From Oscillospiraceae bacterium (lineage in GTDB: Bacteria; Bacillota; Clostridia; Saccharofermentanales; Saccharofermentanaceae), in NCBI GenBank assembly GCA_902795955.1, contig CADBNJ010000011.1:1-6050 (forward strand): a stretch of 6,050 bases of DNA, given 5' to 3'. Both the position numbers and the translations under genes were made by a program. Under the pieces are notes generated by a model. That model was not told the DNA's origin. It searched no databases and saw nothing but the letters and a program-made list of their open reading frames with translations. The first letter of the stretch is position 1, and the number at the start of each line of letters is the position of its first letter. This document shows, in pieces, positions 1 to 6,050 of the stretch.

Positions 1-68
1 ATCGTATTAATTCGTATCTTTTTTGCCCGGGATCCGTGATAGGATCACTAAAAGAAGGAGAGAAGATT

Positions 69-244
69 ATGGTAGAGACGTCATTTGACAGGTTTTTAAA
101 AGAAGAGAAGCTGAAGGCCGAACCGCGGAATCCTTAAATACAGTAAGACGAATGCTGGCTAAAGGAAGTTATTCCCTGGATGAGATAGCGGAGATCAGCA
201 ATCTCCCGATCGAGAAGGTCAGGGAGTTAGCCGAGGGCGCTTAA
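69..244 (+). pseudogene. Small frameshifted gene with an Rpn/transposase-nuclease-like C-terminal tail
   Basis: An AAGGAG site at 55-60, eight bases before ATG 69, opens a frame reading MVETSFDRFLKEEKLKAE that stops at 135-137 after 22 residues. From about 116 another frame continues sensibly: AEGRTAESLNTVRRMLAKG, then SYSLDEIAEISNLPIEKVRELAEGA, with TAA at 242-244. That second half has no good start of its own (TGA at 86-88; first ATG at 152 without a clear Shine-Dalgarno). The charged AEGR-type stretch followed by a 'ML-KG-S-DEIA-I--L-IE-V' helix pair resembles the C-termini of Rpn/PD-(D/E)XK nuclease family transposases and of small clostridial proteins sharing that tail; this is recognition from memory, not a search. 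Joined, the product would be only about 60 residues, with no nuclease core, so the ancestor may itself have been a small protein. A sequencing error at one site cannot be excluded. No slippery heptamer suggests programmed frameshifting. Confidence 0.5.
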
Positions 245-250
245 CAGAAC

Positions 251-278
251 TTTACTATTTCCGGAAATGATATATAAT
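251..278 (+). promoter_or_regulatory. Probable sigma-A promoter for the amino acid transporter operon
   Basis: TATAAT at 273-278 is a perfect -10 hexamer. TTTACT at 251-256, sixteen bases upstream, matches the -35 consensus at four of six positions. A TG at 268-269 may help as an extended -10 if the overlapping TATATA at 271-276 is used. The implied start near 285 gives a leader of about 40 bases before the binding-protein ATG at 328. No clear repressor operator or riboswitch is seen in that leader. Confidence 0.6.
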
Positions 279-327
279 CTGTCAGGTGTTAGAACACATC
301 AGCACAGAAGGAAAAGGAGTAATTATT

Positions 328-1128
328 ATGAAGAAGTTTATCGCGGCAGTATTGACTGCAGCAACAATGCTTACGGTTTTTGCAGGCTGCAAGAGCAAGA
401 CGGACTCATCTGATGCATCGGGTGCAGCAACCAACGGCAAATTTGTGGTCGGGTTTGATGCAGAGTTCCCGCCCATGGGATTCAAGGATGATCAGGGCAA
501 TTATGTCGGTTTTGATCTTGATCTTGCAAAGGAAGCAGCAAAGAGAATGGGCAAAGAGTTTGTTGCCCAGCCTATCGCTTGGGATTCAAAGGACCAGGAA
601 CTCGCTTCAGGCAATATTGACTGCATCTGGAACGGATTTACCATCAGCGGCAGAGAAGACCAGTACACATGGACAAAGGCCTACATGGAGAATGACCAGG
701 TAGTTGTTGTAAAGAACGGTTCCGACATTAAGGCTATAGCTGATCTTGCGGGCAAGAAGGTTGTAGTTCAGAAGGATTCCTCCGGACTTGCAGCTGTTGA
801 GGAGAAGGCTGATCTGAAGGCCTCTTTCGCAGAGCTCATTCAGGTTGATACTTACCTTAATGCAATGATGGAACTGGAATCCGGCAGTGTAGATGCCATC
901 ATAATGGATGAGATCGTTGCACGATATGAGATCCAGACATCCGGTAAGGATTTCACTATTCTTGATGAGGCAGTAGCAAGCGAGACTTACGGAGTAGGCT
1001 TCAAGCTTGGCAATACCGAGCTTTGTGATCAGGTTCAGAAGACGCTGGATGAGATGGCCAAGGACGGAACTCTTGCAAGTATCTCAAACAAGTGGTTCGG
1101 CTCTGACGTTACCATTGTAGGTAAATAA
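328..1128 (+). CDS. Amino acid ABC transporter substrate-binding lipoprotein
   Basis: Extracellular receptor of a polar amino acid importer, family SBP_bac_3 (periplasmic binding protein-like II fold), 266 residues. The N-terminus MKKFIAAVLTAATMLTVFAGC is a lipoprotein signal: two lysines, a hydrophobic stretch and a lipobox ending at Cys21, followed by a Ser/Asp/Thr-rich linker to about residue 37. The ligand domain begins at FVVGFDAEFPPMGF. GFDLDLAKEAAKRM at 61-74 fits the bacterial family 3 solute-binding signature exactly. Arg109 in TISGRE and Asp194 in IIMDE lie where family members bind the ligand's carboxylate and amino groups. ATG 328 is preferred over the in-frame ATG at 286 because AAGGAG at 314-319 sits eight bases before it and the signal peptide starts there; the upstream start would add 14 residues before the lysines. 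The permease and ATPase follow. Substrate (glutamine, cystine, basic or other) cannot be told. Confidence 0.95.
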   Translation: MKKFIAAVLTAATMLTVFAGCKSKTDSSDASGAATNGKFVVGFDAEFPPMGFKDDQGNYVGFDLDLAKEAAKRMGKEFVAQPIAWDSKDQELASGNIDCIWNGFTISGREDQYTWTKAYMENDQVVVVKNGSDIKAIADLAGKKVVVQKDSSGLAAVEEKADLKASFAELIQVDTYLNAMMELESGSVDAIIMDEIVARYEIQTSGKDFTILDEAVASETYGVGFKLGNTELCDQVQKTLDEMAKDGTLASISNKWFGSDVTIVGK

Positions 1129-1150
1129 TATATCTTTTAGTTGGCTAAAG

Positions 1151-1159
1151 TGATATAAT
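1151..1159 (+). promoter_or_regulatory. Possible internal extended -10 promoter for the permease
   Basis: TGATATAAT is a perfect extended -10 element (TGnTATAAT) in the gap between binding protein and permease. No good -35 lies at the right distance (ATCTTT at 1132-1137 is poor), but extended -10 promoters can do without one. Transcription would start near 1166, inside the left arm of the hairpin at 1162-1194. The element is short and could be chance in an A/T-rich gap. Confidence 0.4.
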
Positions 1160-1161
1160 TC

Positions 1162-1202
1162 ATAAACGGCGCAGCCCGGTGCTACGCCGTTTATTGTATT
1201 TT
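1162..1202 (+). terminator. Intrinsic terminator or attenuating hairpin between binding protein and permease
   Basis: ATAAACGGCG (1162-1171) pairs perfectly with CGCCGTTTAT (1185-1194), ten base pairs. After one C/A mismatch, AGC (1173-1175) pairs with GCT (1181-1183), closing a five-base loop CCGGT. A T-rich tail, TGTATTTT, runs to 1202. As the permease and ATPase are needed with the receptor, partial termination or 3'-end protection of the receptor mRNA is likelier than a full stop. The permease's ribosome binding site begins at the very next base. Confidence 0.75.
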
Positions 1203-1207
1203 GGGAG
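1203..1207 (+). promoter_or_regulatory. Ribosome binding site fixing the permease TTG start
   Basis: GGGAG lies eight bases before TTG 1216. No Shine-Dalgarno precedes the other in-frame TTG at 1201, which falls inside the T-rich tail of the hairpin, so 1216 is the likelier start and removes five residues from the longest reading. Confidence 0.6.
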
Positions 1208-1215
1208 TTGTTGTT

Positions 1216-1893
1216 TTGAACACTGAACTGTTATGGTCGACAATTAAGCAGTTATGGCAGGGGTTCGGATATACTTTCGGTATATTCGGGTTTACTCTGC
1301 TGTTCTCATTGCCGCTTGGGCTCCTTGTTGCTCGGGGCAGAATGTCGAAGAATATTATTGTAAGTTCGCTGGTCAGGATATATATATCGATAATGCGAGG
1401 TACGCCGCTGATGCTGCAGCTCCTGCTGGTTTACTTCGGTCCGTATTATCTGTTTAAGGTATCAACCGGCAACATTAACATCGGACCATTTAATTACAGG
1501 TTTATCGCTACTGTTATCGGTTTCTCGCTCAATTATGCTGCTTACTTTGCCGAGATATTCAGAGGCGGGATCCAGTCAATGCCGGTAGGACAGTACGAGG
1601 CTGCACAGGTGCTCGGGTTCTCCAGGATGCAGACATACTTTAAGATCATTCTTCCGCAGGTTGTAAAGCGCGTGCTTCCTTCTGTTACGAACGAGGTTAT
1701 CACACTTGTCAAGGATACTTCTCTTGCTCAGGTCCTTGCTGTCACGGAGATGTTTACCGTTGCAAAGGAACTTGCGTCAAGTCAGGTGTCAGTCATGCCT
1801 TTTATCGCTGCGGGAGTATTCTACTATATTGCCAATGCCATCGTTGAGATCTCGATGAACAGATTCGAGAAGAAGATGAGCTATTATTCATAA
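1216..1893 (+). CDS. Amino acid ABC transporter permease (HisM/GlnP type)
   Basis: Membrane subunit of the importer, 225 residues from the TTG at 1216. The sequence is hydrophobic with about five membrane segments, roughly residues 17-39, 48-77, 95-115, 161-181 and 193-213. RGTP at 61-64 is typical of this amino acid permease family. The EAA loop is intact: EAAQVLG at 128-134, nine residues, then IILP ending at Pro147; this cytoplasmic helix contacts the ATPase. The C-terminus is short and basic. Only one permease gene is present, so a homodimeric channel is likely. It lies 87 bases after the receptor, behind a hairpin, and 13 bases before the ATPase, which has its own GGAGG at 1895-1899. Length is normal for the family and no defect is seen. 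Family is secure; substrate is unknown. Confidence 0.93.
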   Translation: MNTELLWSTIKQLWQGFGYTFGIFGFTLLFSLPLGLLVARGRMSKNIIVSSLVRIYISIMRGTPLMLQLLLVYFGPYYLFKVSTGNINIGPFNYRFIATVIGFSLNYAAYFAEIFRGGIQSMPVGQYEAAQVLGFSRMQTYFKIILPQVVKRVLPSVTNEVITLVKDTSLAQVLAVTEMFTVAKELASSQVSVMPFIAAGVFYYIANAIVEISMNRFEKKMSYYS

Positions 1894-1906
1894 CGGAGGT
1901 CTTCTG

Positions 1907-2641
1907 ATGGCTGTGCTTGAGATGAACGGTATCCATAAATCATTTGCTGACCTTCACGTGCTCAAAGGTATCACGCTTCACGTGGAGGAAGGTGAGGTTG
2001 TAGCTATCATCGGGTCTTCCGGCGGCGGCAAATCAACGCTCCTCAGATGTGCTACCACCCTTGAGACTATTGACGAAGGATCCATCAGGATCGGCGGTAT
2101 CGACCTTGATTACAAGAATAAGAAGACACTTGCCCAGATACGGGATAAGTTCGGACTAGTGTTTCAGAATTTCAATCTTTTCCCGCATTTCTCTGTAAGG
2201 CGCAATATTACGGAAGCGCTTATCAGCGTTCATAAGATGTCAAGGGATGAGGCCAACAGCATCTGTGACAGCCTGCTCAATAAGATGGGACTTGCAGATA
2301 AAGGCAACGCCTATCCGTGTAACCTGTCAGGCGGCCAGCAGCAGCGCGTCAGCATTGCAAGGGCACTGGCTACAAATCCCGAGATACTGTTCTTTGATGA
2401 GCCCACGTCGGCACTGGACCCCGAACTTACAGCAGGCGTGCTCAATGTAATAAGAGACCTCGCCAAAGATAAGATGACGATGGTCATCGTTACCCACGAG
2501 ATGAATTTCGCCAGGGACGTGGCTGACAGGATCGTATTCATTGACCACGGCATTATCGTTGAGCAGGGACCCGCGTCAGAGGTCATAAATAATCCGAGGA
2601 ACGAGCGCACAAAGGCGTTCCTGTCCGGTATGAGGAACTAG
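1907..2641 (+). CDS. Amino acid ABC transporter ATP-binding protein
   Basis: Cytoplasmic ATPase powering the importer, 244 residues, GlnQ/HisP-like. Motifs in order: Walker A GSSGGGKS at 36-43, Q-loop Gln87 in LVFQNFNLFPH, signature LSGGQQQR at 140-147, Walker B ILFFDE at 160-165 with catalytic Glu165, D-loop SALD at 168-171, and switch His197 in VTHEM. The NLFPH stretch after the Q-loop is usual in polar amino acid ATPases. The Walker A loop has Ser-Ser-Gly-Gly where Pro-Ser-Gly-Ser is commoner, but the essential Gly, Lys and Ser are kept. GGAGG ends seven bases before ATG 1907. The last codons also carry the ribosome binding site of the next gene. The protein is full length. Gene names such as glnQ are not given because the substrate is unknown. 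Confidence 0.95.
   Translation: MAVLEMNGIHKSFADLHVLKGITLHVEEGEVVAIIGSSGGGKSTLLRCATTLETIDEGSIRIGGIDLDYKNKKTLAQIRDKFGLVFQNFNLFPHFSVRRNITEALISVHKMSRDEANSICDSLLNKMGLADKGNAYPCNLSGGQQQRVSIARALATNPEILFFDEPTSALDPELTAGVLNVIRDLAKDKMTMVIVTHEMNFARDVADRIVFIDHGIIVEQGPASEVINNPRNERTKAFLSGMRN
2633..2636 (+). promoter_or_regulatory. Ribosome binding site of the exporter inside the ATPase 3' end
   Basis: AGGA within the ATPase's last sense codons lies seven bases before the TTG at 2644. Later in-frame ATGs (2656, 2668, 2686) have no well-placed Shine-Dalgarno. The two-base gap after the ATPase stop fits translational coupling. The site is short, so the start is likely rather than certain. Confidence 0.5.
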
Positions 2642-2643
2642 TC

Positions 2644-4470
2644 TTGCCCCCGGGAATGGGCGGTCCGATGGGCCGCGGCAGCTTCATGACAGCAGAGGAG
2701 AGGAGCAAGGTTCCCAAAGTCACCAAAGCTCTGCTCAAAAGGGTTTTCTCATATCTCAAGCCATATAGGTTCCAGCTTGGGCTTGGTGTCCTGCTGATCA
2801 TAATCTCCTCAGCTTTGAGCACAATGCCGTCCATACTGACGGGTAAGATAATCGATGACGGTCTGATCAAGCAGGATATGAAAGCACTTGTTTTCTATAT
2901 ACTGCTGTCTTTCGGGCTGACACTGGGAGCAAGCCTCATCGGTGTGGCGCAGAGCTTCATCAATACGTGGATCGCGCAGCACACGACATATGACATGCGC
3001 AACCAGATGTTCAGGCATCTGCAGACGATGAGTCAGAGGTTCTTTACTTCAAACAACCAGGGCGATATCATCACGAGGATGACAAGTGATATTGACGGTG
3101 TTGAACGTGTCATTACCAACACCTTCAGCAGTATTCTTTCCAATTCGATAACACTCGTTGTTGCACTTATCGCCATGTACCAGCGTAACTGGATACTGGC
3201 TACGATCGGTATCGTGATAGTACCCTTGTTCGCGTTCCCGACGCGTAAAGCAGGTGAGACCAGATGGTCCCTGACACAGAAGGCGCAGGAGAAAAATGAC
3301 GAGATCAACGGTATCCTCAATGAATCCCTGTCGGTTAGCGGTCAGCTCCTCGTTAAGCTGTTCGGAAAGGAGAGATACGAGTATAGCAGATACAGACACG
3401 CCAACCGCAAGATGATAAGGCTGAATATAAGGCAGAATATGGCCGGCCGCTGGTTCTTTGTGATCATATCAACATTTACCAATATCGGCCCTATGCTCCT
3501 ATATTTTGCAGGCGGTCTTCTGATGATGAGATATGACAGTTCACTGACGGTCGGCGACATCAGTGTCATGGTTGCACTCCTGTCCAGAATGTATATGCCC
3601 GTCAACAGCCTTCTGAACGTTCAGGTCGACTGGATGCGGTCAATGGCTCTGTTCTCCAGGATATTCGAATACCTTGATATGAAGCCTGAGATAGAGGAGC
3701 CGGAGGATGCTGTAAAGCTCACCGATCCGGCGGGCAACATTGTGTTCGATCATGTGTTTTTCCATTATGATGAGGAGAGGCCGATCCTCAAGGATATTTC
3801 TTTCGAGCTTAAGCCGGGCAAGAGCATAGCGATCGTGGGACCTTCAGGAAGCGGCAAGAGCACGATAATCAATCTCATTCCAAGGCTCTACGATGTTATT
3901 GAAGGCAGCGTTACTTTTGACGGCACTGATGTACGCAGACTTGATCTCAGTGATCTCCGCAATTCGATCGGTATCGTGTCACAGGAAACATATCTCTTCA
4001 ATGGTACGATAAGGGATAATCTGCTATATGCCAAGGATGACGCCACTGATGAGGAGATGATCGAGGCATGTCGAAAGGCGAACATCTACGACTTCATCGC
4101 CGGTCAGGAAACCGGACTTGATACTGTCGTCGGTAACCGAGGCCTCAAGCTGTCAGGCGGTGAGAAGCAGAGAATATCGATCGCCAGGATTCTTCTCAAG
4201 AATCCGACTGTATTCATCTTCGATGAGGCAACTTCAGCTCTTGATTCCATCTCGGAAAGTAAGATACAGGAGGCAATAGACCCGATCATCAAGTCTAGGA
4301 CCAGTATCCTGATTGCGCACAGGCTGTCTACGATACTGGCTGCCGATGAGATCCTTGTCATAAAGGACGGAACTATTGCCGAGCGCGGCACACACAAGGA
4401 ATTGGTCGGTGCCGGCGGTGTTTATCAGGAACTGTACGAGACGCAGTTTGAGAAGGGCGTGCAGCCGTAG
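2644..4470 (+). CDS. ABC exporter half-transporter, MsbA/multidrug type
   Basis: Fused membrane and nucleotide-binding protein of 608 residues, expected to work as a homodimer exporting hydrophobic drugs, lipids or peptides. After a Gly/Pro/Met-rich start (MPPGMGGPMGRG), the ABC membrane domain spans about 40-325, with hydrophobic segments near 43-64, 82-103, 160-200 and 270-320. The family stretch ESLSVSGQLLVKLFGKE lies at 227-243. The ATPase domain (about 366-600) has A-loop Tyr375, Walker A GPSGSGKS at 399-406, Q-loop Gln447, signature LSGGEKQR at 503-510, Walker B FIFDE ending at Glu528, and switch His559. The ATP sites look complete, so both sites of a homodimer should be active. No peptidase C39 domain is present, which argues against a bacteriocin processing exporter. 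It begins with TTG two bases after the ATPase gene, suggesting co-expression with the importer. Cargo cannot be predicted. Confidence 0.93.
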   Translation: MPPGMGGPMGRGSFMTAEERSKVPKVTKALLKRVFSYLKPYRFQLGLGVLLIIISSALSTMPSILTGKIIDDGLIKQDMKALVFYILLSFGLTLGASLIGVAQSFINTWIAQHTTYDMRNQMFRHLQTMSQRFFTSNNQGDIITRMTSDIDGVERVITNTFSSILSNSITLVVALIAMYQRNWILATIGIVIVPLFAFPTRKAGETRWSLTQKAQEKNDEINGILNESLSVSGQLLVKLFGKERYEYSRYRHANRKMIRLNIRQNMAGRWFFVIISTFTNIGPMLLYFAGGLLMMRYDSSLTVGDISVMVALLSRMYMPVNSLLNVQVDWMRSMALFSRIFEYLDMKPEIEEPEDAVKLTDPAGNIVFDHVFFHYDEERPILKDISFELKPGKSIAIVGPSGSGKSTIINLIPRLYDVIEGSVTFDGTDVRRLDLSDLRNSIGIVSQETYLFNGTIRDNLLYAKDDATDEEMIEACRKANIYDFIAGQETGLDTVVGNRGLKLSGGEKQRISIARILLKNPTVFIFDEATSALDSISESKIQEAIDPIIKSRTSILIAHRLSTILAADEILVIKDGTIAERGTHKELVGAGGVYQELYETQFEKGVQP

Positions 4471-4479
4471 TGCACGCCC
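4455..4479. terminator. Hairpin across the exporter stop codon, possible two-way terminator
   Basis: GGGCGTGCA (4455-4463) pairs perfectly with TGCACGCCC (4471-4479) around a seven-base loop, GCCGTAG, whose last three bases are the exporter stop codon. The stem is nine base pairs and GC-rich. It lies between convergent genes only 20 bases apart. Neither side has a strong U-tract: plus-strand RNA continues CAAAGGTATTAT and minus-strand RNA TTCTCAAA. It may terminate weakly, protect 3' ends, or limit read-through from both sides. Confidence 0.5.
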
Positions 4480-4490
4480 CAAAGGTATTA

Positions 4491-5852
4491 TCAATTATTG
4501 TCCAGATAATTCCGTACGGTATCCGGAGCAGGACCTCCGATCAGCGTTCTCTTGTTGACGCATGTCTCCAGTGATATCGCATCGTAGACATCTTCGTCAA
4601 TAAGATCCGAGAACTGTCTGAATTCATCTAGAGACAGTTTCTCAAGGGATGTATTATGTTCGATGCAGTAATGAACGAGCTTGCCTGATATCTCGTGAGT
4701 GCTCCTGAACGGGATGCCTTTGCGTACAAGATAGTCTGCCAGGTCAGTAGCGTTAGTGAATCCGCCGAGTGCAGCGGCTTCCATATTGTCCTTGCGTATT
4801 GTCATTGTTCTCATCATGCCTGTGAAGGGAGGGAGAACTGCTTTTACCGTGTCAATGACATCAAACAGGGATTCCTGAACTTCCTGCATATCTTTGTTAT
4901 ATGTGAGAGGGAGGCCTTTCATGATGACGAGCAGGGAGATGAGGTCACCGTATACACGTCCTGTCTTGCCTCTTGTGAGCTCTGCCACATCCGGATTCTT
5001 CTTCTGGGGCATCATGGAAGAACCCGTGGAATAAGCATCGTCCAGTTCATAGAACTTGAATTCCTGTGAAGCATAGAGGATGATCTCTTCGCTCATTCTC
5101 GACAGGTGCATCATAAGGATCGATGCTGCTGAAGCGAACTCGATCGCAAAATCCCTGTCCGATACACCGTCCAGCGAACACATCGTAACACCGCTCATAC
5201 CCAGTTCGTCTGCGACCGACATACGGTCCAGGGGATAAGTTGTTCCGGCAAGTGCGCCTGAACCCAATGGAGAGATGTTAGCTCTTGCGGTTGCTTCCTC
5301 AAGTCTCTGAACATCACGCTTGAACATCTCGATATATGCCGTGAGATAGTGGGCATATGTGATGGGCTGAGCGCGCTGAAGATGCGTATAACCGGGCATA
5401 TATGTTGTTATATGTTCTTTTGCAATGTCAGTGACCGTTGTGATGAGTTCCTCGAGAAGCTCCTTGATCTCCAATGCCTCGTCAACCAGGTAGAGACGCT
5501 GATCGAGTGCTACCTGATCGTTCCTGGAACGGCCGGTGTGAAGACGCTTGCCGGCATCCCCGATACGTTCAGTCAATTCCTCCTCGATGAACATGTGGAT
5601 ATCTTCCGCATCCGAATCGAAAGTAAGCTTTCCCGATTCAATATCAGCCTTGATGGACAGGAGTCCTTCTCTGATCTTGTCGGCATCTTCCTGTGAGATG
5701 ATGCCCTGACGTGCCAGCATCGCGGAATGAGCAACCGATCCTTCGATGTCCTGCGCGAACATCCTGCAGTCGAACGGCAGGGAAGAGTTATAATCATTCA
5801 CCGTCTTGTCTGTAGCCTTCTCAAATCTTCCTGCCCACATTTTCTTTGCCAT
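4491..5852 (-). CDS. argH: Argininosuccinate lyase
   Basis: Cytoplasmic enzyme of the last step of arginine synthesis: argininosuccinate to arginine plus fumarate; a homotetramer in known members. The 453 residues are normal for the family. The N-terminus MWAGRF at 5-10 is typical. TGRSRNDQ at 107-114 is the first conserved substrate-binding block. TYMPGYTHLQRAQP (150-163) is the second, with catalytic-region His157. GSSMMPQKKN at 277-286 is the fumarate lyase signature, holding the flexible-loop serine Ser279. All key residues are present. Two ATGs are possible: 5852 lies eight bases after AAGGAG (5861-5866) and is preferred; 5858 lies two bases after it but overlaps the upstream TAA by one base, so a coupled start there, adding Met-Ile, is not excluded. 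A GNAT gene precedes it. argG is not in this window. Confidence 0.97.
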   Translation of the reverse strand: MAKKMWAGRFEKATDKTVNDYNSSLPFDCRMFAQDIEGSVAHSAMLARQGIISQEDADKIREGLLSIKADIESGKLTFDSDAEDIHMFIEEELTERIGDAGKRLHTGRSRNDQVALDQRLYLVDEALEIKELLEELITTVTDIAKEHITTYMPGYTHLQRAQPITYAHYLTAYIEMFKRDVQRLEEATARANISPLGSGALAGTTYPLDRMSVADELGMSGVTMCSLDGVSDRDFAIEFASAASILMMHLSRMSEEIILYASQEFKFYELDDAYSTGSSMMPQKKNPDVAELTRGKTGRVYGDLISLLVIMKGLPLTYNKDMQEVQESLFDVIDTVKAVLPPFTGMMRTMTIRKDNMEAAALGGFTNATDLADYLVRKGIPFRSTHEISGKLVHYCIEHNTSLEKLSLDEFRQFSDLIDEDVYDAISLETCVNKRTLIGGPAPDTVRNYLDNN

Positions 5853-5857
5853 AATCA

Positions 5858-6050
5858 TTACTCCTTTGTGTAGTCCGGATCGATCCTTATCATCTCGGCC
5901 AATGCTTTGTTCCTGTAATTCAGGTCTTCACGGAGCGTAAAGCCCTGTGATTCCCAGAACGCATTGCCGCCTTCATTCTTCTTGAAAGCAACGAGCAGCA
6001 CTTTATTGATGCCTTCTGCCTTGAGTGCTTCAAGAGCAAGCTCTACGAGC
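5858..6050 (-). CDS. GNAT family N-acetyltransferase, C-terminal part
   Basis: Sixty-three residues of C-terminus lie in the window before TAA at 5858-5860; the rest is beyond the edge. The piece reads LVELALEALKAEGINKVLL, then VAFKKNEGGNAFWESQGF, then TLREDLNYRNKALAEMIRI. This is the end of a GNAT fold: a helix, a strand (KVLLVAF), the 'N---A--FW---GF' element that closes the acetyl-CoA site, and a final strand. The acetyl-CoA pyrophosphate loop (Q/RxxGxG/A) should lie upstream, outside the window. Its last codons contain the AAGGAG site of argH and its stop overlaps a possible argH start, so the two are coupled. Acceptor unknown. An N-acetylglutamate synthase role is possible from context only; many GNATs sit beside unrelated genes. 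Confidence 0.85.
   Translation of the reverse strand, partial: LVELALEALKAEGINKVLLVAFKKNEGGNAFWESQGFTLREDLNYRNKALAEMIRIDPDYTKE
5861..5866 (-). promoter_or_regulatory. argH ribosome binding site inside the GNAT gene end
   Basis: On the minus strand AAGGAG forms the last two sense codons (Lys-Glu) of the acetyltransferase. It is eight bases from ATG 5852 and two from ATG 5858. The spacing decides for 5852 as the main argH start, while the TAATG overlap at 5860-5856 suggests ribosome hand-over between the genes. Confidence 0.75.

Noticed and set aside
36..48. Short inverted repeat GTGAT-AGG-ATCAC upstream of the broken small gene
   Set aside because: Five base pairs with a three-base loop is within chance; no promoter pattern around it is good enough to call it an operator.
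112..140. Programmed -1 frameshift in the small gene
   Set aside because: No X-XXY-YYZ slippery heptamer or following strong structure is visible; mutation or error is simpler.
279..304. Weak dyad in the leader of the binding-protein gene (GTGT and ACAC around 286-297)
   Set aside because: Only four consecutive pairs; no terminator/antiterminator pair or riboswitch core seen.
286..327. Upstream ATG at 286 for the binding protein
   Set aside because: It puts 14 non-signal residues before the Lys-Lys of a clean lipoprotein signal and lacks a well-placed ribosome binding site.
2311..2610. Minus-strand open frames opposite the importer ATPase
   Set aside because: They lie opposite a fully motif-supported gene, have no recognisable domain and no ribosome binding site of note.
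1907..2641. Walker A variant GSSGGGKS as a possible inactive ATPase
   Set aside because: The pattern still meets GxxGxGKS, and all other catalytic motifs are intact.
3033..3399. Minus-strand open frames opposite the exporter membrane domain
   Set aside because: Cysteine- and serine-rich shadow translations of a conserved gene; no independent support.
4695..5069. Plus-strand 124-residue open frame opposite argH
   Set aside because: Antisense to conserved argH motifs, including the fumarate lyase signature; low-complexity shadow composition.

Overview
The window looks like a chromosomal segment from a Gram-positive anaerobe of the Clostridia, perhaps Lachnospiraceae or a relative. This is inferred from the lipoprotein-type binding protein, strong AAGGAG-type ribosome binding sites, TTG starts, moderate GC with some A/T-rich intergenic stretches, and the general look of the proteins. 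No rRNA or other phylogenetic marker is present, so family-level placement is a guess.

Layout. Positions 69-244 hold a small broken gene: an intact ribosome binding site and ATG, then a frame change, then a C-terminus resembling the tail of Rpn/PD-(D/E)XK-type transposase-nuclease proteins. A promoter near 251-278 then leads into a plus-strand group of four genes. These are a substrate-binding lipoprotein (328-1128), a polar amino acid permease (TTG start, 1216-1893), its ATPase (1907-2641) and a 608-residue ABC exporter half-transporter (TTG start, 2644-4470). A strong hairpin sits between the binding protein and the permease, with an extended -10 element directly before it. A second hairpin lies across the exporter's stop codon. 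Facing this group on the minus strand are argH (4491-5852) and, just upstream of it, the C-terminal part of a GNAT acetyltransferase (5858-6050, cut by the window edge).

How the genes work together. The first three plus-strand genes form a complete type I amino acid importer: lipid-anchored receptor, membrane subunit (probably a homodimer) and ATPase. The intergenic hairpin would let the receptor be made in excess over the membrane parts, which is a common arrangement. The exporter follows the ATPase by two bases, with its ribosome binding site inside the ATPase's last codons, so uptake and export are probably transcribed and translated together. On the other strand, GNAT and argH are also tightly coupled; ArgH makes arginine from argininosuccinate. 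The convergent layout gives no regulatory link between the two groups. Importer substrate and exporter cargo cannot be read from the sequence.

I found no convincing new defence system, mobile element, CRISPR array or RNA gene. The points most worth a second look are the frameshifted small gene, the promoter overlapping the intergenic hairpin, the coupled importer/exporter and the GNAT-argH pair.
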